64,000 nt of DNA from Conus ventricosus (lineage: Eukaryota > Mollusca > Gastropoda > Neogastropoda > Conidae): assembly GCA_018398815.1 (NCBI GenBank), contig CM031622.1, positions 22,891,362 through 22,955,361 of the forward strand. The letters run 5' to 3'. A program made the position numbers and the translations under genes. Below the pieces are notes generated by a model, which was given only the letters and a program-made list of their open reading frames with translations, was not told where the DNA came from and did no database searches. Below, one piece after another: positions 12,060-64,000 of this stretch (positions are counted from its first letter, which is position 1; each line of letters opens with the position of its first letter).

Positions 12060-14300
12060 TGGAACCCGAAGATGTGGACGAACTGGCAGGAAAAGTGGGC
12101 CAGGCGACACCCCCTGAACCTTCACCCGATCCCACCACCAAGCAAAGGAAGCTTCATCAAATGATGAGGAGGGTCATGCATACGCAGTGAGTAAAGAGGA
12201 TCCAGAGAACGTATCAGAGAAGATACTTAGTTGAAATTAAAGAAAAGTTGCAAAGCATCAGAAAAAACATTATTGATGTGAAAAGAAGGCTGAACTGCCA
12301 GATAAAAGCTACACTTAGAAACGAGCAGAATGACACAGGGAGAAGGAATGCCAAAAAGAGAAAAAATGCAAACAAGAAAAAATTGTAGCGATAGATTCTC
12401 AAAGGGCAAAATGGAGGAGCTGAAAAGACAGCAAGCTGAAAAGATTCGCACTGGGGAGGAGGTACATTGGGAATAGAGGAATGAAGATGAAGATCTCTTT
12501 ATCTTCAGGAAAAGCACGCAGCAAGGGAAAACACGTCAGTTCAGTGTCAAGGGTGTGTTTTAGCAGGGACATGATCAGCCAAAAGCTTCGACCTCCTAAT
12601 TTTTGAAGTACGCTCCCCAGAGGCCCAACGCAAAGCACTGCAGAGGGCATGATGTGCTCTACCACAGAGCCCAAGAAATTTGTATCCTGTAGCAACGTGA
12701 TCGATACGGCTTTAGCCCCAGAGAAGAGTGTTTTGTTTGACAGAGGATAAATCAAGTGTTCCTGCGAGAAGATGGGTCACCTTTTCTTGAACGCCTGGTT
12801 GTGGCTTAGGAACAAAGCGCTTTCAGCTGAAGGAGCCAGGGCGCATGTCTCTCAGTGTCTGCAAAGGCATGGTACTTACAGAGAGAGAAGCGCCATGCTG
12901 GGTGTCCATTGGGAACTACAGTGAAACGCACGACGTTCAATAGAAAAAACCAAAAAAGTGAATGCTGCTGAAGAGCATGCATGACACTTTTTTGAAGAGT
13001 CAGCCAGAACCATTACCTGACAGAAACTGGTGAGCAGGAAAACTGGCAAAGCAGCTGCAGTGCTGCAGAGGACCCATCAGGGTACTCTATCAGGAGTTCC
13101 CGCACCACTGGTCAGCAGCCTCAGTTTTTCAAAATTTGCCAAGTGCGTTCAGCAAATATTCGGTGTTGGCACATGCAAAAACTGAGGCAGTAGTATCTGT
13201 GAGTACTGCACAAATTTAAAACTGAAAATGGACACCATAAATTCAGTTGCTGAAGTCCAATGACAGACGTTGCCTGGAATCCGGCCATGAGCGGCATGAT
13301 GTTGCACTATTACGTGCGACCCAAATACAAAGCATGCTGCTTGGTGAATGTGATGTTTGTGGCTTGTGCAAAAGTTGACAGTCATGTTAGCCCGCTTCTT
13401 AGTCATGCCGAGAAATGACTTGGCACTGCTGTGATTCAATAATTGTTCTACTCCCTGGGTAAAGCGATCAATCGCAAATTTTCGTGCTACCCAAAGAAGG
13501 GAGTTATCCCAGAGCTTCTTTGTGATCTCCGAAAGGAAGGCTGACATTCTTGGCCAGCATCTTTTCCGGGCAGGACTGGCAGCTCGACAGTTTTCAGAGT
13601 GAGAAAAATGACCATTTCATCTGAGACTGTCTGTATGGTGATCGGGATTTTGCTGAAAACTGTGCTGCTCTACCAGGAGGAGATAATCCAAGCTGCAACT
13701 GGCACACATGTTCAAGTGACTCTTCATCCAACAGTCAAATACTTCAGGTGCCAAGGGGGTGTTAGTGAAACCACCACAGAGTCCTTGGTTTTCATTGCAA
13801 CGACCAAGAAGCATGATCACCATGCTGTTCGGGCCATTCACCCTCGGGCCCCCCCAAACTGTCCTATCTAGGGAAGCACGTGGGCTGGTCCATCTCTCAC
13901 TTGTGCAATGGAACCGATGGCTGTGTTCTCAATACAAAAGAAAGTGCCCATTGCTGGACAGTTGCATCTTCTTCTTTCAGTCTATGATGCCATCCTTAGA
14001 AAGAATTTTCTTTTGGTTCTCGCCTTGGCAAGAGTCCCTCTGATGGAGAAGAGAGTGCTGTGGTGAAACACCATGCTCTTCTGCTGTTGTGGCAAGAAAG
14101 CCATAATGCCTATGCCTGGGACATGTTTCCAGTATTGGTCAAGTTTCTCTCTGAACAAGCAGCCACCACACCATGGGATGTTCCCTTTCTGCGCTCTTCT
14201 TCTGGGTTGGCGAGGTAGAGATCCAGAGGACAACGCCACACAGAAACATCAAGTCAGTGCTGAACAAGATGTTACACTCTGTGAGTTGTATTGAAGGCAA
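12060..14300 (+). pseudogene. Broken DDE-transposase-like gene, intronless
   Basis: Across shifting + strand frames the sequence follows a multi-copy protein family common in mollusc and cnidarian genomes and believed to be transposon-derived. Landmarks in order: a start-like MEPEDVDELAGKVGQ at 12060; a basic coiled region near 12190-12390; FFEESARTIT near 12990; QPQFFKF-type sequence near 13115; a C-x-x-C cluster (ICEYCTNLKLKMD) near 13195; DFAEN near 13650; VQVTLHPTVKYF near 13720; KHDHHAVRAIH near 13810; SQYKRKCPLLD near 13930; a G-R-H-G-K-like stretch near 14020; and a HRNIKSVLNKMLHSV end near 14250. Many stops and frameshifts make it non-functional. No terminal repeats or target duplication were found. 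The family assignment is from memory of its motifs. Confidence 0.6.
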
Positions 14301-15473
14301 AATTCTATCCACAGCCGCCATTACTTGGCATGTGCTTGCATGCCTAACAGGAGTAGGCCACTGTCTGTAGACAATGTTGTGGTTCTGGCGTGTGCCATTG
14401 AGTTGATCATCAGCTAAGGTCAGCAAGGACAACCACAAAAAAGGTTATCCCAGTCGGGATCAACTGACACAGATGTTGTCCATCCTGTCCATTCTGCCCC
14501 TGCACCTCAGTGCTCCATGCATCTGTGTGACAGCAATTGCTCCCATCTCTCCATCCTTCTGATGGTAGTGTTAGGGAGTAGCTATTATGTTTGTGTATGG
14601 ACTCAAGGCATTGAAGTGACCCTTCCTTTCCTCCAACAAACAACACTCCTCTGACCTGACAGTCGTCCTCAGCCCAACTGAGACCCTGCCATCACCATGC
14701 CTTCGGCTTGTCAGTGTCACGACAACCTCTGTCAATTGACACACAGCACTGTCTTGCCGGGCTGTTGTCAATGTGCAAGTTGTCCTGCCACTGACGCTTC
14801 TCCTGGCACTGTGGAATTTGTCCGTCATCTTCGGTGGGGAAACAAGCCCTGCTTGTAGTCCTGTGGTAAAGTATATGTTTGGTTGTGTGGTGTGTGTGTG
14901 TGCGTTGTGTGTTCTGTGTGTATTTTACTCCTCTTTATTATATGTATCACGAGGGACATGTTGTTGTCTTCCATCCTTTTTTTTCTCCCAGCAGTCTTTT
15001 TTCTTTTGATAAAGTAATTTGTATATTGGTTAATTCACTAACTTCAGTAACTTGTTCTAATAATTGACCTCTTTTCATTTCTTGTAATTGTGTAATATAA
15101 ACTTTTAAACACATTATGTCAATCTCCTCACACGACCCACGCACACACGCACTGTATGCGCGCGCTCCACACATCATTACAAATCTGAGAGATGTTATTT
15201 TTCAATGTTATGATTTACTTTCGTTACCCAAATGGGCAATCAACTGGGGTGGCCAGAAATTTAAAACGACCGCTCAGATGCCCAGTCAGACCCCCTGTTC
15301 TGATCCTGAAACTTCAGTACTGAGATAGGCTATGCCTGTATGAACATCAGGGTAACTGCCTGCCTTGCATTTCATGGAAATTTAATTACTTTGATATCAT
15401 TACTGTCTCCACTTGTATTTTGCAACTTCAATGCTTCAGTTTTGTTTTGTGTGTTGTGTGTGTAGTGTCGTTG

Positions 15474-15527
<54 letters not shown>

Positions 15528-17214
15528 TGCCTTACCAAAAGGTTTATACTAGATAGTTTTGCCCAATCTGCACAAAACAAAAGTGTACAATATTCATCAT
15601 TACTCATACATGCATTCTGGAAAGAATTAGGACTGAAAATTACTATGTAATCATTCTTCACTGCATTTATATATTGTGTGTGACACTAATGTGTTACTAA
15701 TGACTTTGCTATTTTACTGTGTTGCAGTCATCTGAAAAGTAAATAGTACGTTGAAGGGGCCTTCCCTAGCAAGAGCGGACGGAAGATGGAACATTTCATG
15801 GGAAAGGTAAGAAGCTTCTTTGAATACCCCAAATATATACAACTTTGTTTATCATTTAAAGCAAAATCTACCAGCAAACGGTCCAAATTCTTCATGACGC
15901 TGATGGTTGTATGAATAGAGCTGATAGTATAAGTAGAATAGTTTGATTTATTAACACTACCAGATTTGTGCCATAAGGTGACAAAATTATCAGCCAGTGG
16001 GTTCATAGTGCTTCACTGATGGTGATGGCAGTATTCATAGAGCCAATTGCATGATTAGTTTTTTAGCGTGGTTAGCCCAAACACTACTTATTTACGGCCA
16101 GTAGGTGATAATTCAAACGATTGCTTTATAATGCCAGATTGAAGGCCTTTGATGTAGAGGAACAAGGACTTCTACGTCTGCTTCCTAAAACTCCATCCCT
16201 CGGGCTCCATACCATTACTTTGGCCACTACAGGACTGATTTATCAGGGTGAAGATCAGCAGATCACAAAAGTGATGGTGTGACCCATGATCGATGCCCGT
16301 GATCACTACACTTTTAGCATTTGAGACTTGTACATTTGTGAAATGATTTCACTTGTTTTATTTTCCCTGATTGAACGGTTTTATTTTAAGCTGTTTTATC
16401 TTGGACTCATATTTGCCATGTGACAATGTCGAGTTCTCAGTATTTTGTAGAATTGGATTGCCTCGTTCACAAACTGTAATCGACTCCAATGAAACATTTA
16501 TCAGTGGTTTGACTTCAAGTCCTTTCTGTTGTGTACTGTAATTATTTGTTGTCATTTATTTTCTCTTTTTGACTCATGTTTGCTCATGTCCATGGTTGGA
16601 TTTAAGTTGTTTGTAGAAAGTAGTTTCCATGAACACAACTGTATATGGACTCCGTGTCTACAACTGTAACAATTTGTTTTCATTACATAATTAAATGCAA
16701 ATAAAACAGTTCATTTTTTGAAATGCTGCTTTGTCCTTTTGATTGCCAGGATTATGAAAATACTACAATGCCTGAATTGAGCTGTATATTTCAATAACTA
16801 TGGAGACATGAGATATGAAAGTTTGCTGCGGAGCATGGTGGGATTTATGTGAACTTGAAAATTACGAAAAAATACACATTCTTGATCATTTTGAAAGTTC
16901 TCTTCATATGGGAACCTTTTCTTCATTGGTTTACAAGTAAATTTATGCCAGGTTTTGAATGCATGCTGTTTTTATAGACTTCTGAGCTCTTTTTTTGGGT
17001 TCCATGTCACAACCGTAACACAGCAAAAAATTATTATGTTTAATCATCTACTAGGCGAGAAGATGAACTGACCGATAATCTTGTCCTCTTTAGAATAAGA
17101 TGTACATTAGTTAATGCTGTAACTGTTGTGACACAAAGTCGTATATGTAGAGTGAAATTTATTTTGGGGTCTCTATGTCACAGCAATAAGAACATGTTTT
17201 TGAGAACAACACAT
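14301..17214. other. Intronic or intergenic sequence
   Basis: No gene recognised. A (TG)n microsatellite lies at about 15476-15520. A 79-nt segment at 15728-15806 has good splice borders (TTGCAG and GTAAGA) but stops in all frames. Confidence 0.5.
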
Positions 17215-17525
17215 ATCTCTGATGTGTGCTGTGTATGTGTGTGTGAGAGAGTGCTGTGAGTGAAGTGTGGTGTGTGTATGTGTATGTGTGTGTGTGTGTT
17301 TAGTTGATAATGAATGTGTGTGTGTTGTGTGTGTGTGTGTTTCGTATGTCTTTCTTTGTTTTGTGTGTTTTGAGTGTGTGTGTTTCATATGTCTTTGTTT
17401 TGTGTGTGTGAGGTATGACCGAGGTGTGTGTTGGATGTGTGTTTGAATGTGTGTGGTTGTATTTTATTGTTTGTTTTGTGTGTGTATGTGTTGTGTGTGG
17501 TCGTGTGTGTGTGTTGATACGTGTG
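17215..17525. repeat. GT-rich degenerate repeat
   Basis: GTGTGT blocks with recurring TTTCGTATGTCTTTGTTTTG spacers, just upstream of the exon at 17568. Confidence 0.8.
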
Positions 17526-17567
17526 TGTGATCTGTGTATCCTTCCCTTGCATAACACATGTGGGCAG

Positions 17568-59674
<42,107 letters not shown>

Positions 59675-60641
59675 GTATGGCCACCCCCATCCCCCTGTAC
59701 AATACAATGACGCTTCTAGTTAGAGCTTTAATTCCATATTGTTTGCTGTGTTCCTCTGGTGCGTGGGCCCATACTGGCTCAGGATGGCTGTCTTTCTTTC
59801 ACTGGTCATGTGCGTACAGGTAAAATCTTAATTCAGGGCTGGTACCACCTGCCTCTGAATAGAGACTGCAGTCTTTGAGAGTGTTCGAAAATGAAGGGGA
59901 AAAGAAATGTCTTTGAAAAATCTTCTTTTTTTTTTTAATTTCAGATCAGTTGATCATCCTAATTCAGGAGCAGGATGATGAATTTTTTTTAACCCATTTA
60001 TGACCAGGTGCTATGCCAAGCTCATCTCTCTCAGCCCGGAGGGAGCCAGTCTAATTTTGACTGGTTATGATAGCTTGCCAACGTTTTTTCAAAAGTGGCT
60101 GGTAAAATAGAACTGATCTTTGAACATTGGCCATTGTCTGTGTAAAGAATCCTTTTTTTTTAACCCAGGACATAACGCTGATAAAATGTTACTTGATTAT
60201 TCCTTTTTTTTTAACGCAGGACACACTGATAGAATGTAAATATCATTCTCGTTGCACTGGAAAAGCAAATCTTTAATTCAAGCAAAGCGAGTTGGATGCA
60301 AAAAAAATACAGTATTTGTTCAAGCGTGAATCTCAGTGTTCATATATCTTTCAGCTTGAGCGACTACCAGAATTGAAATAAAACAGCGAAAAACTAAGTT
60401 TGTTTTTGAAATAAACGTTTGAAGTTAGTGAAATACAGATTGTTGACTCAAATGAAAATTATCAACAGCAAAATCAGAAAATGAAATTGCTCCAAAGTCA
60501 CTCTGTCAGTGAATTTTATGGCTGGCATTTTAAATTTTGAGTGAATTTGGGACCAAACAATATAAACAAATTAACAGGTTACAGTCTCTTGAATCAACAG
60601 AATTTAAACATCAATTTTTTTTCCATTTACTTCCCTTGTTT
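59675..60641. other. Intron or 3' flank of WASHC2
   Basis: AT-rich. No exon or repeat family recognised up to the transposon. Confidence 0.5.
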
Positions 60642-60645
60642 TTAA

Positions 60646-61783
60646 AGGTCTACTTTAGAGATTTTCGATAATTTGTTAAAAACAGGTCTACATGTCATAT
60701 AACTACAGTATGGTATTCATTTTTTTTTTAAAATTGCCGGAAGAATTTAATAGATTAAAAAACGACTTTTGCACACCTGTTCAAACCCCACGCGGTAGAC
60801 CGAAAACCATGACGTCACTTGATGGACTGGTCGTCAGCCGCGACCTACGCAACAAGCCAACGCCAAGTAAAATCAACACGAGTTGCGATCCCCCACAGCC
60901 TAAAAAGTCACGAGGGGGTGGCAGATATTGTGCTGTAGGCGAGTGCAGCAGCTCAGCAGGAGACGGATATTCTTTGCACACATTTCCATCTGATCCAGAT
61001 ACTCGAAAGAAGTGGATTCGGTTCGTGCAACCATGCCGGGCAGCTAAAGTTCTTTTTACCACATCAGTTCCTGCTGGACCGAGGAAATGAGCTATTCCGA
61101 CAATTGCCGAGCCCGTTCGAGTGGATCAAAAACTTCGTCTGCATTGTGCGCGTATACTTTGAAGGCGGAGTGGTAAGCTCGTACAGATGAGTACGATAGT
61201 TGCACGTTATTTCTGTTCTTATCTATGGACAGATCACACTTGTTAAATTGAATGAACATGTTAAGGCTTCAGGAAGGAGAACCTCCGCTCGCCGTCTACG
61301 CGTGATCGCATCAAGAAGTCAGTCGGTAGCCTTTCCTCGAGACTTCGGTAAAGTCCGTACACCTTCAGAATGCTGTGTTCGGGCGTCCAGCTGGAACTGA
61401 ACTGACGTGGTAAAAAGAACTTAGCGTTCAAACTGACAAGGTACAGGCCTTGCAGAAAATCCCCAGAGTCACATTGGCTGTCGCAATCATAGTCAATGCT
61501 TTTACATGATAAATTAAATACTGAGCAGAGGTGTGCAAGAACCATCAGAATCGCTTTCTGTCGCCGTCGCTGACCATCATGTGACGTCACATCCAAGAGC
61601 AGTTAAGCCATGCCAAGATTTAGTTGATTACCTCCGTTTTCTTGATAACAGGTGAAAATGCCCACTTTCGCGGATCGATTTCGTGTGATCGGGAGCGAAT
61701 CAGATGTTTATTTTACCAATTTATCAAACATTTCATATTTCTGCATAAGCTGACCAATTATCGAAAACCTCTAAAGTAGACCT
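60646..61783 (+). mobile_element. Kolobok-like DNA transposon (TTAA target, THAP ORF)
   Basis: Terminal inverted repeats of about 30 bp begin AGGTCTACTTTAGAG and continue with TTTTCGATAATT after one mismatch. TTAA flanks both ends (60642-60645 and 61784-61787). TTAA target duplication plus a THAP-domain protein is the Kolobok pattern. At 1.14 kb it is too short for a full transposase, so it is probably non-autonomous or deleted. It also has internal inverted repeats at about 61048-61080 and 61388-61424. Confidence 0.75.
60809..61090 (+). CDS. THAP-domain ORF inside the Kolobok-like element
   Basis: Open frame of 93 codons from ATG at 60809; the frame is open upstream to 60692. It begins MTSLDGLVVSRDLRNKP and then carries a THAP zinc-binding module: GGGRYCAVGECSSSAGDG, GYSLHTFPSDPDTRKKWIRFV, with C-x4-C spacing and the F-P and W-I-R-F-V positions of the family. 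THAP domains bind DNA and serve transposases for end recognition. The frame ends shortly after with no catalytic domain. The upstream ATG is less likely because its residues are low in complexity. Confidence 0.6.
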   Translation: MTSLDGLVVSRDLRNKPTPSKINTSCDPPQPKKSRGGGRYCAVGECSSSAGDGYSLHTFPSDPDTRKKWIRFVQPCRAAKVLFTTSVPAGPRK

Positions 61784-61787
61784 TTAA

Positions 61788-62975
61788 AACCAACATTTGA
61801 TACAATGACCAAATCAAATCATTCCATGAATTGATCTTGATCTGCCCTGGCCCATGATTTGAATTTCAACCAAGTTGTCATTTTTCACCCAAAATGATTG
61901 AAGACATTTAGCAAACTTGCATCTGAAATGTCCTGTCAGACATAACTTTCTTTTTTTAATGTTTTCAAATAAATCTTGGTAGTTCTGTAGTGTCATGTAT
62001 GAGTCAGTGCAGTTTTGCCATGAAGTCTGAAATGGGCAAATAAACAAATCAGTTTTGTTTTTATATATTGATCTCCAAACTTTTTCACATAAATAATTTC
62101 TGTGTGAAAGTCAGATACAACAGTTCTGAAGCTTGCCACAAATCATAATTCCAAAAGAAGTCTGTTTATTCTGTGAAATTCATGATGATACTGCTGTCAC
62201 TGCCAGTACTTGACAATGCTTTGATGTCTGCCATTTGCAATGGCTGGTCTGTTTTCTCAGTAAAATTTGTTCAATCAAATTCATTTTTCGCTCTAACTCT
62301 ATCAAAATGTTGCTGAATCATGGCTGGTTTTAGTGTATAGACTGCTGAATTGTCGATGTGTACACAAAGTGTGGTTTTTTGTGAATAATGTCACTCTCTG
62401 GGTATTGTTGTATGCATACCCTAGTGTTTAAACTCTCTGTATGTCTGTGCATGTCCTGTTGTTTGCAGTGCCTGCACACGTAGCATATTCCGTCAAATCT
62501 GGGTTCAGGAGAAGTCTGAAAAATGTCATGGGAAGCACAGGGGCGTTTAGTGCTCGTGAACAAATGAGTGTTGATGTGAGAGCATTGCATTGAGCAGACA
62601 TAGGAGGTTAAGCAGCAGCAACAAAAGGTTGATAAAACAAGGGATGGTTTGGGTCCCGAGAACAAGAAACTGATATAGAGAAGAATGCAGATAAGCTCAT
62701 AAATTTCCGCAATGCATTTTGCCCTGCATTTCCCTGGGGAATTGGGGGTCAGTGAAGGTCACTCTGCCGACCGTTACGGGTGATGCAGGGTTCATGGGTT
62801 ATGTTGGGGCAAGTTGTTTGACAGACCACACTGCAAACAGCCACTGAGGAAGCTTTATGTCGCTGATGCAGTGTTTTATTTTTGTCACCATTGTGTGCAT
62901 GCAGATGGCTTTTTTTTCATTTTTATCACTCCTGTGACCCAAACAGATGCCCAAAGTGTATTTTTGTCACTCATT
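61788..62975. other. Non-coding flank
   Basis: AT-rich to mixed sequence. No exon recognised. Confidence 0.5.
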
Positions 62976-64000
62976 GTGACCCAAACCCCCTGGGGGGTTG
63001 CGCCTTGCGTGGTCGGAGGGCTTGCTGGCCCCGTGACCCCTTAGGCTTTGTGGGGCATCAATACTCGAAGATAGGCTTTTTTTAAAAAACTGCTTCTGGG
63101 CCCTGAGAGGTGCAGATGTATTTGGCCAAAGCATAACGTGGTAAGGAGTTGATGCCCTGGTAGGGCTTCCCCATGTCAGATAGGCTAAGGGTGAGGATCC
63201 TGATAAGGTAACCCGCCTTTCTCCTTTTCTTGTTTTTGCCTCCTTATTTGGCCCTTTTCTATCTTCGTCCCCCCTTATGTCTTCTTTTTCACACCCCTTT
63301 TTCTCTCTGTGGTCTCCTTAAGATCCCCCGTGTTTGCCTTTCGGTGCGACCTGTGTCGGAGGGGAATGAGGTCCGGGTTGATTGAGAGGGCCAGTGCTTG
63401 AGGAGGCCTGTGTTTTCAACACATCACTTTGGCTCGGACTCTCCTAGACAGGGAGTACATTTTGGGCCCCGGGTGTACAAATCGGTCCCTTCTTGGGGTG
63501 GGTCAAGACAAGCAGTTCCCTGTGGCCATGTGAACCCCTGCGTGCTCAGTCTCTGTCCCCGGGAGTTGGCATGATCAGGGGGGATGGGGTTGGGTTGATT
63601 TGTTTGTGGGTATGTCTCTCCGAAGCCTGGAAGGGTCAAGACATTGGTTTCTTGGCCCGGGCCCCCTTAGTTGGACTCCAAGGTGGGTGGGTAAGGGAGG
63701 GTAAAATATAATAAAATAAACATGGCTTTATCAAAAAACAACCCCCCAAAAGGAAGAGGAAGGCGGCATCCCCTATTTCAGGGGAACGTTATTTGACAGC
63801 GATTCTGACACGGAGGTACGACAGAGAACAGGTTTCTGGGCTTCCTGGCTCGTGGTGGAAGGGAGGAGCAGGAAAGACCCCTTTCAGCTCTGACCCCTTT
63901 TGCTATTCAAAAGGGCTTTCAAGGCTTAGCAGGTGACCTCAGTCCGTCAAAAGGTTGAGGAATGGATCGTTTCTAGTTCAATGTCGATCAAGAAAACAAT
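62976..64000. other. Sequence of doubtful quality with G/C/T runs
   Basis: Frequent runs (CCCCCTGGGGGG-type, GGGCCCCGGG, T7A6) resemble the corrupted block at 32-38 kb, but no clean copy exists here for comparison. It contains the possible exon at 63782. Confidence 0.35.
63782..63815 (+). CDS. Possible further WASHC2 exon (short)
   Basis: Acceptor CCTATTTCAG and donor GTACGA bracket 34 nt that read GTLFDSDSDTE in one frame, an acidic L-F motif like the upstream exons. The phase is off by one from the exon ending at 59674. It lies in a stretch of doubtful sequence quality, so the mismatch may be an error. No further exon is visible before the window ends. Confidence 0.35.

Noticed and set aside
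15728..15806. Short exon with good splice borders
   Set aside because: Stops in all three frames and no family motif.

Overview
The window is eukaryotic, almost certainly from a marine mollusc and most likely a caenogastropod snail. Coding exons are small and separated by kilobase introns with GT-AG borders. Most of the sequence is simple repeat, minisatellite and mobile-element DNA. Several tRNA-headed or SINE-like repeats are present, including a GCGCTTAGAGCTTGG...GCTATATAAGTAT tail that I associate with gastropod (periwinkle-like) genomes. No prokaryotic features were seen. The species call is an inference.

One cellular gene can be recognised: WASHC2 (FAM21), the long acidic tail subunit of the WASH actin-regulating complex on endosomes. 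It lies on the + strand. Twelve exons from 17,568 to 59,674 are supported by reading frame, splice sites and phase, and they encode roughly 700 residues of the tail. Hallmarks are many acidic L-F repeats (the family's retromer/VPS35-binding type), several copies of a K-P-x-G-G-V-S-L/M-F-G-G module, the conserved F-N-P-A-A-L-L-P segment, and a capping-protein-interaction motif split over the last large intron. Degraded exon-like pieces at 8.6 kb and 63.8 kb may extend the gene. The head domain that binds the rest of the complex is not in the window. Several exons are exactly one base out of frame, usually at a homopolymer, which points to uncorrected assembly indels more than to a dead gene.

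Layout: 0-1 kb polypurine tract; 1.4-9.3 kb mostly (TG)n, (CT)n and (CA)n arrays with old repeat fragments; 12.1-14.3 kb a broken DDE-transposase-like gene; 17.7-21.2 kb a 3.5-kb minisatellite; 22-31 kb six WASHC2 exons separated by minisatellites, two of which carry splice-acceptor-like sequence in every unit; 30.9-39.7 kb an LTR retrotransposon in antisense, with a 5-bp target duplication and a badly corrupted central 6 kb; 41.7-46.8 kb three exons and a 55-bp array; 48-51.6 kb SINEs and a hAT-like element inside an 82-bp array; 53-54.9 kb a 20-bp array; 55.3 and 59.0 kb the last clear exons, with a 46-bp array between them; 60.6-61.8 kb a Kolobok-like THAP transposon; 63-64 kb low-confidence sequence.

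I found no previously undescribed multi-gene system. The points most worth checking are the duplicated splice-acceptor arrays, the low-fidelity block inside the retrotransposon, and the one-base lesions that would make an automatic annotation call WASHC2 broken.
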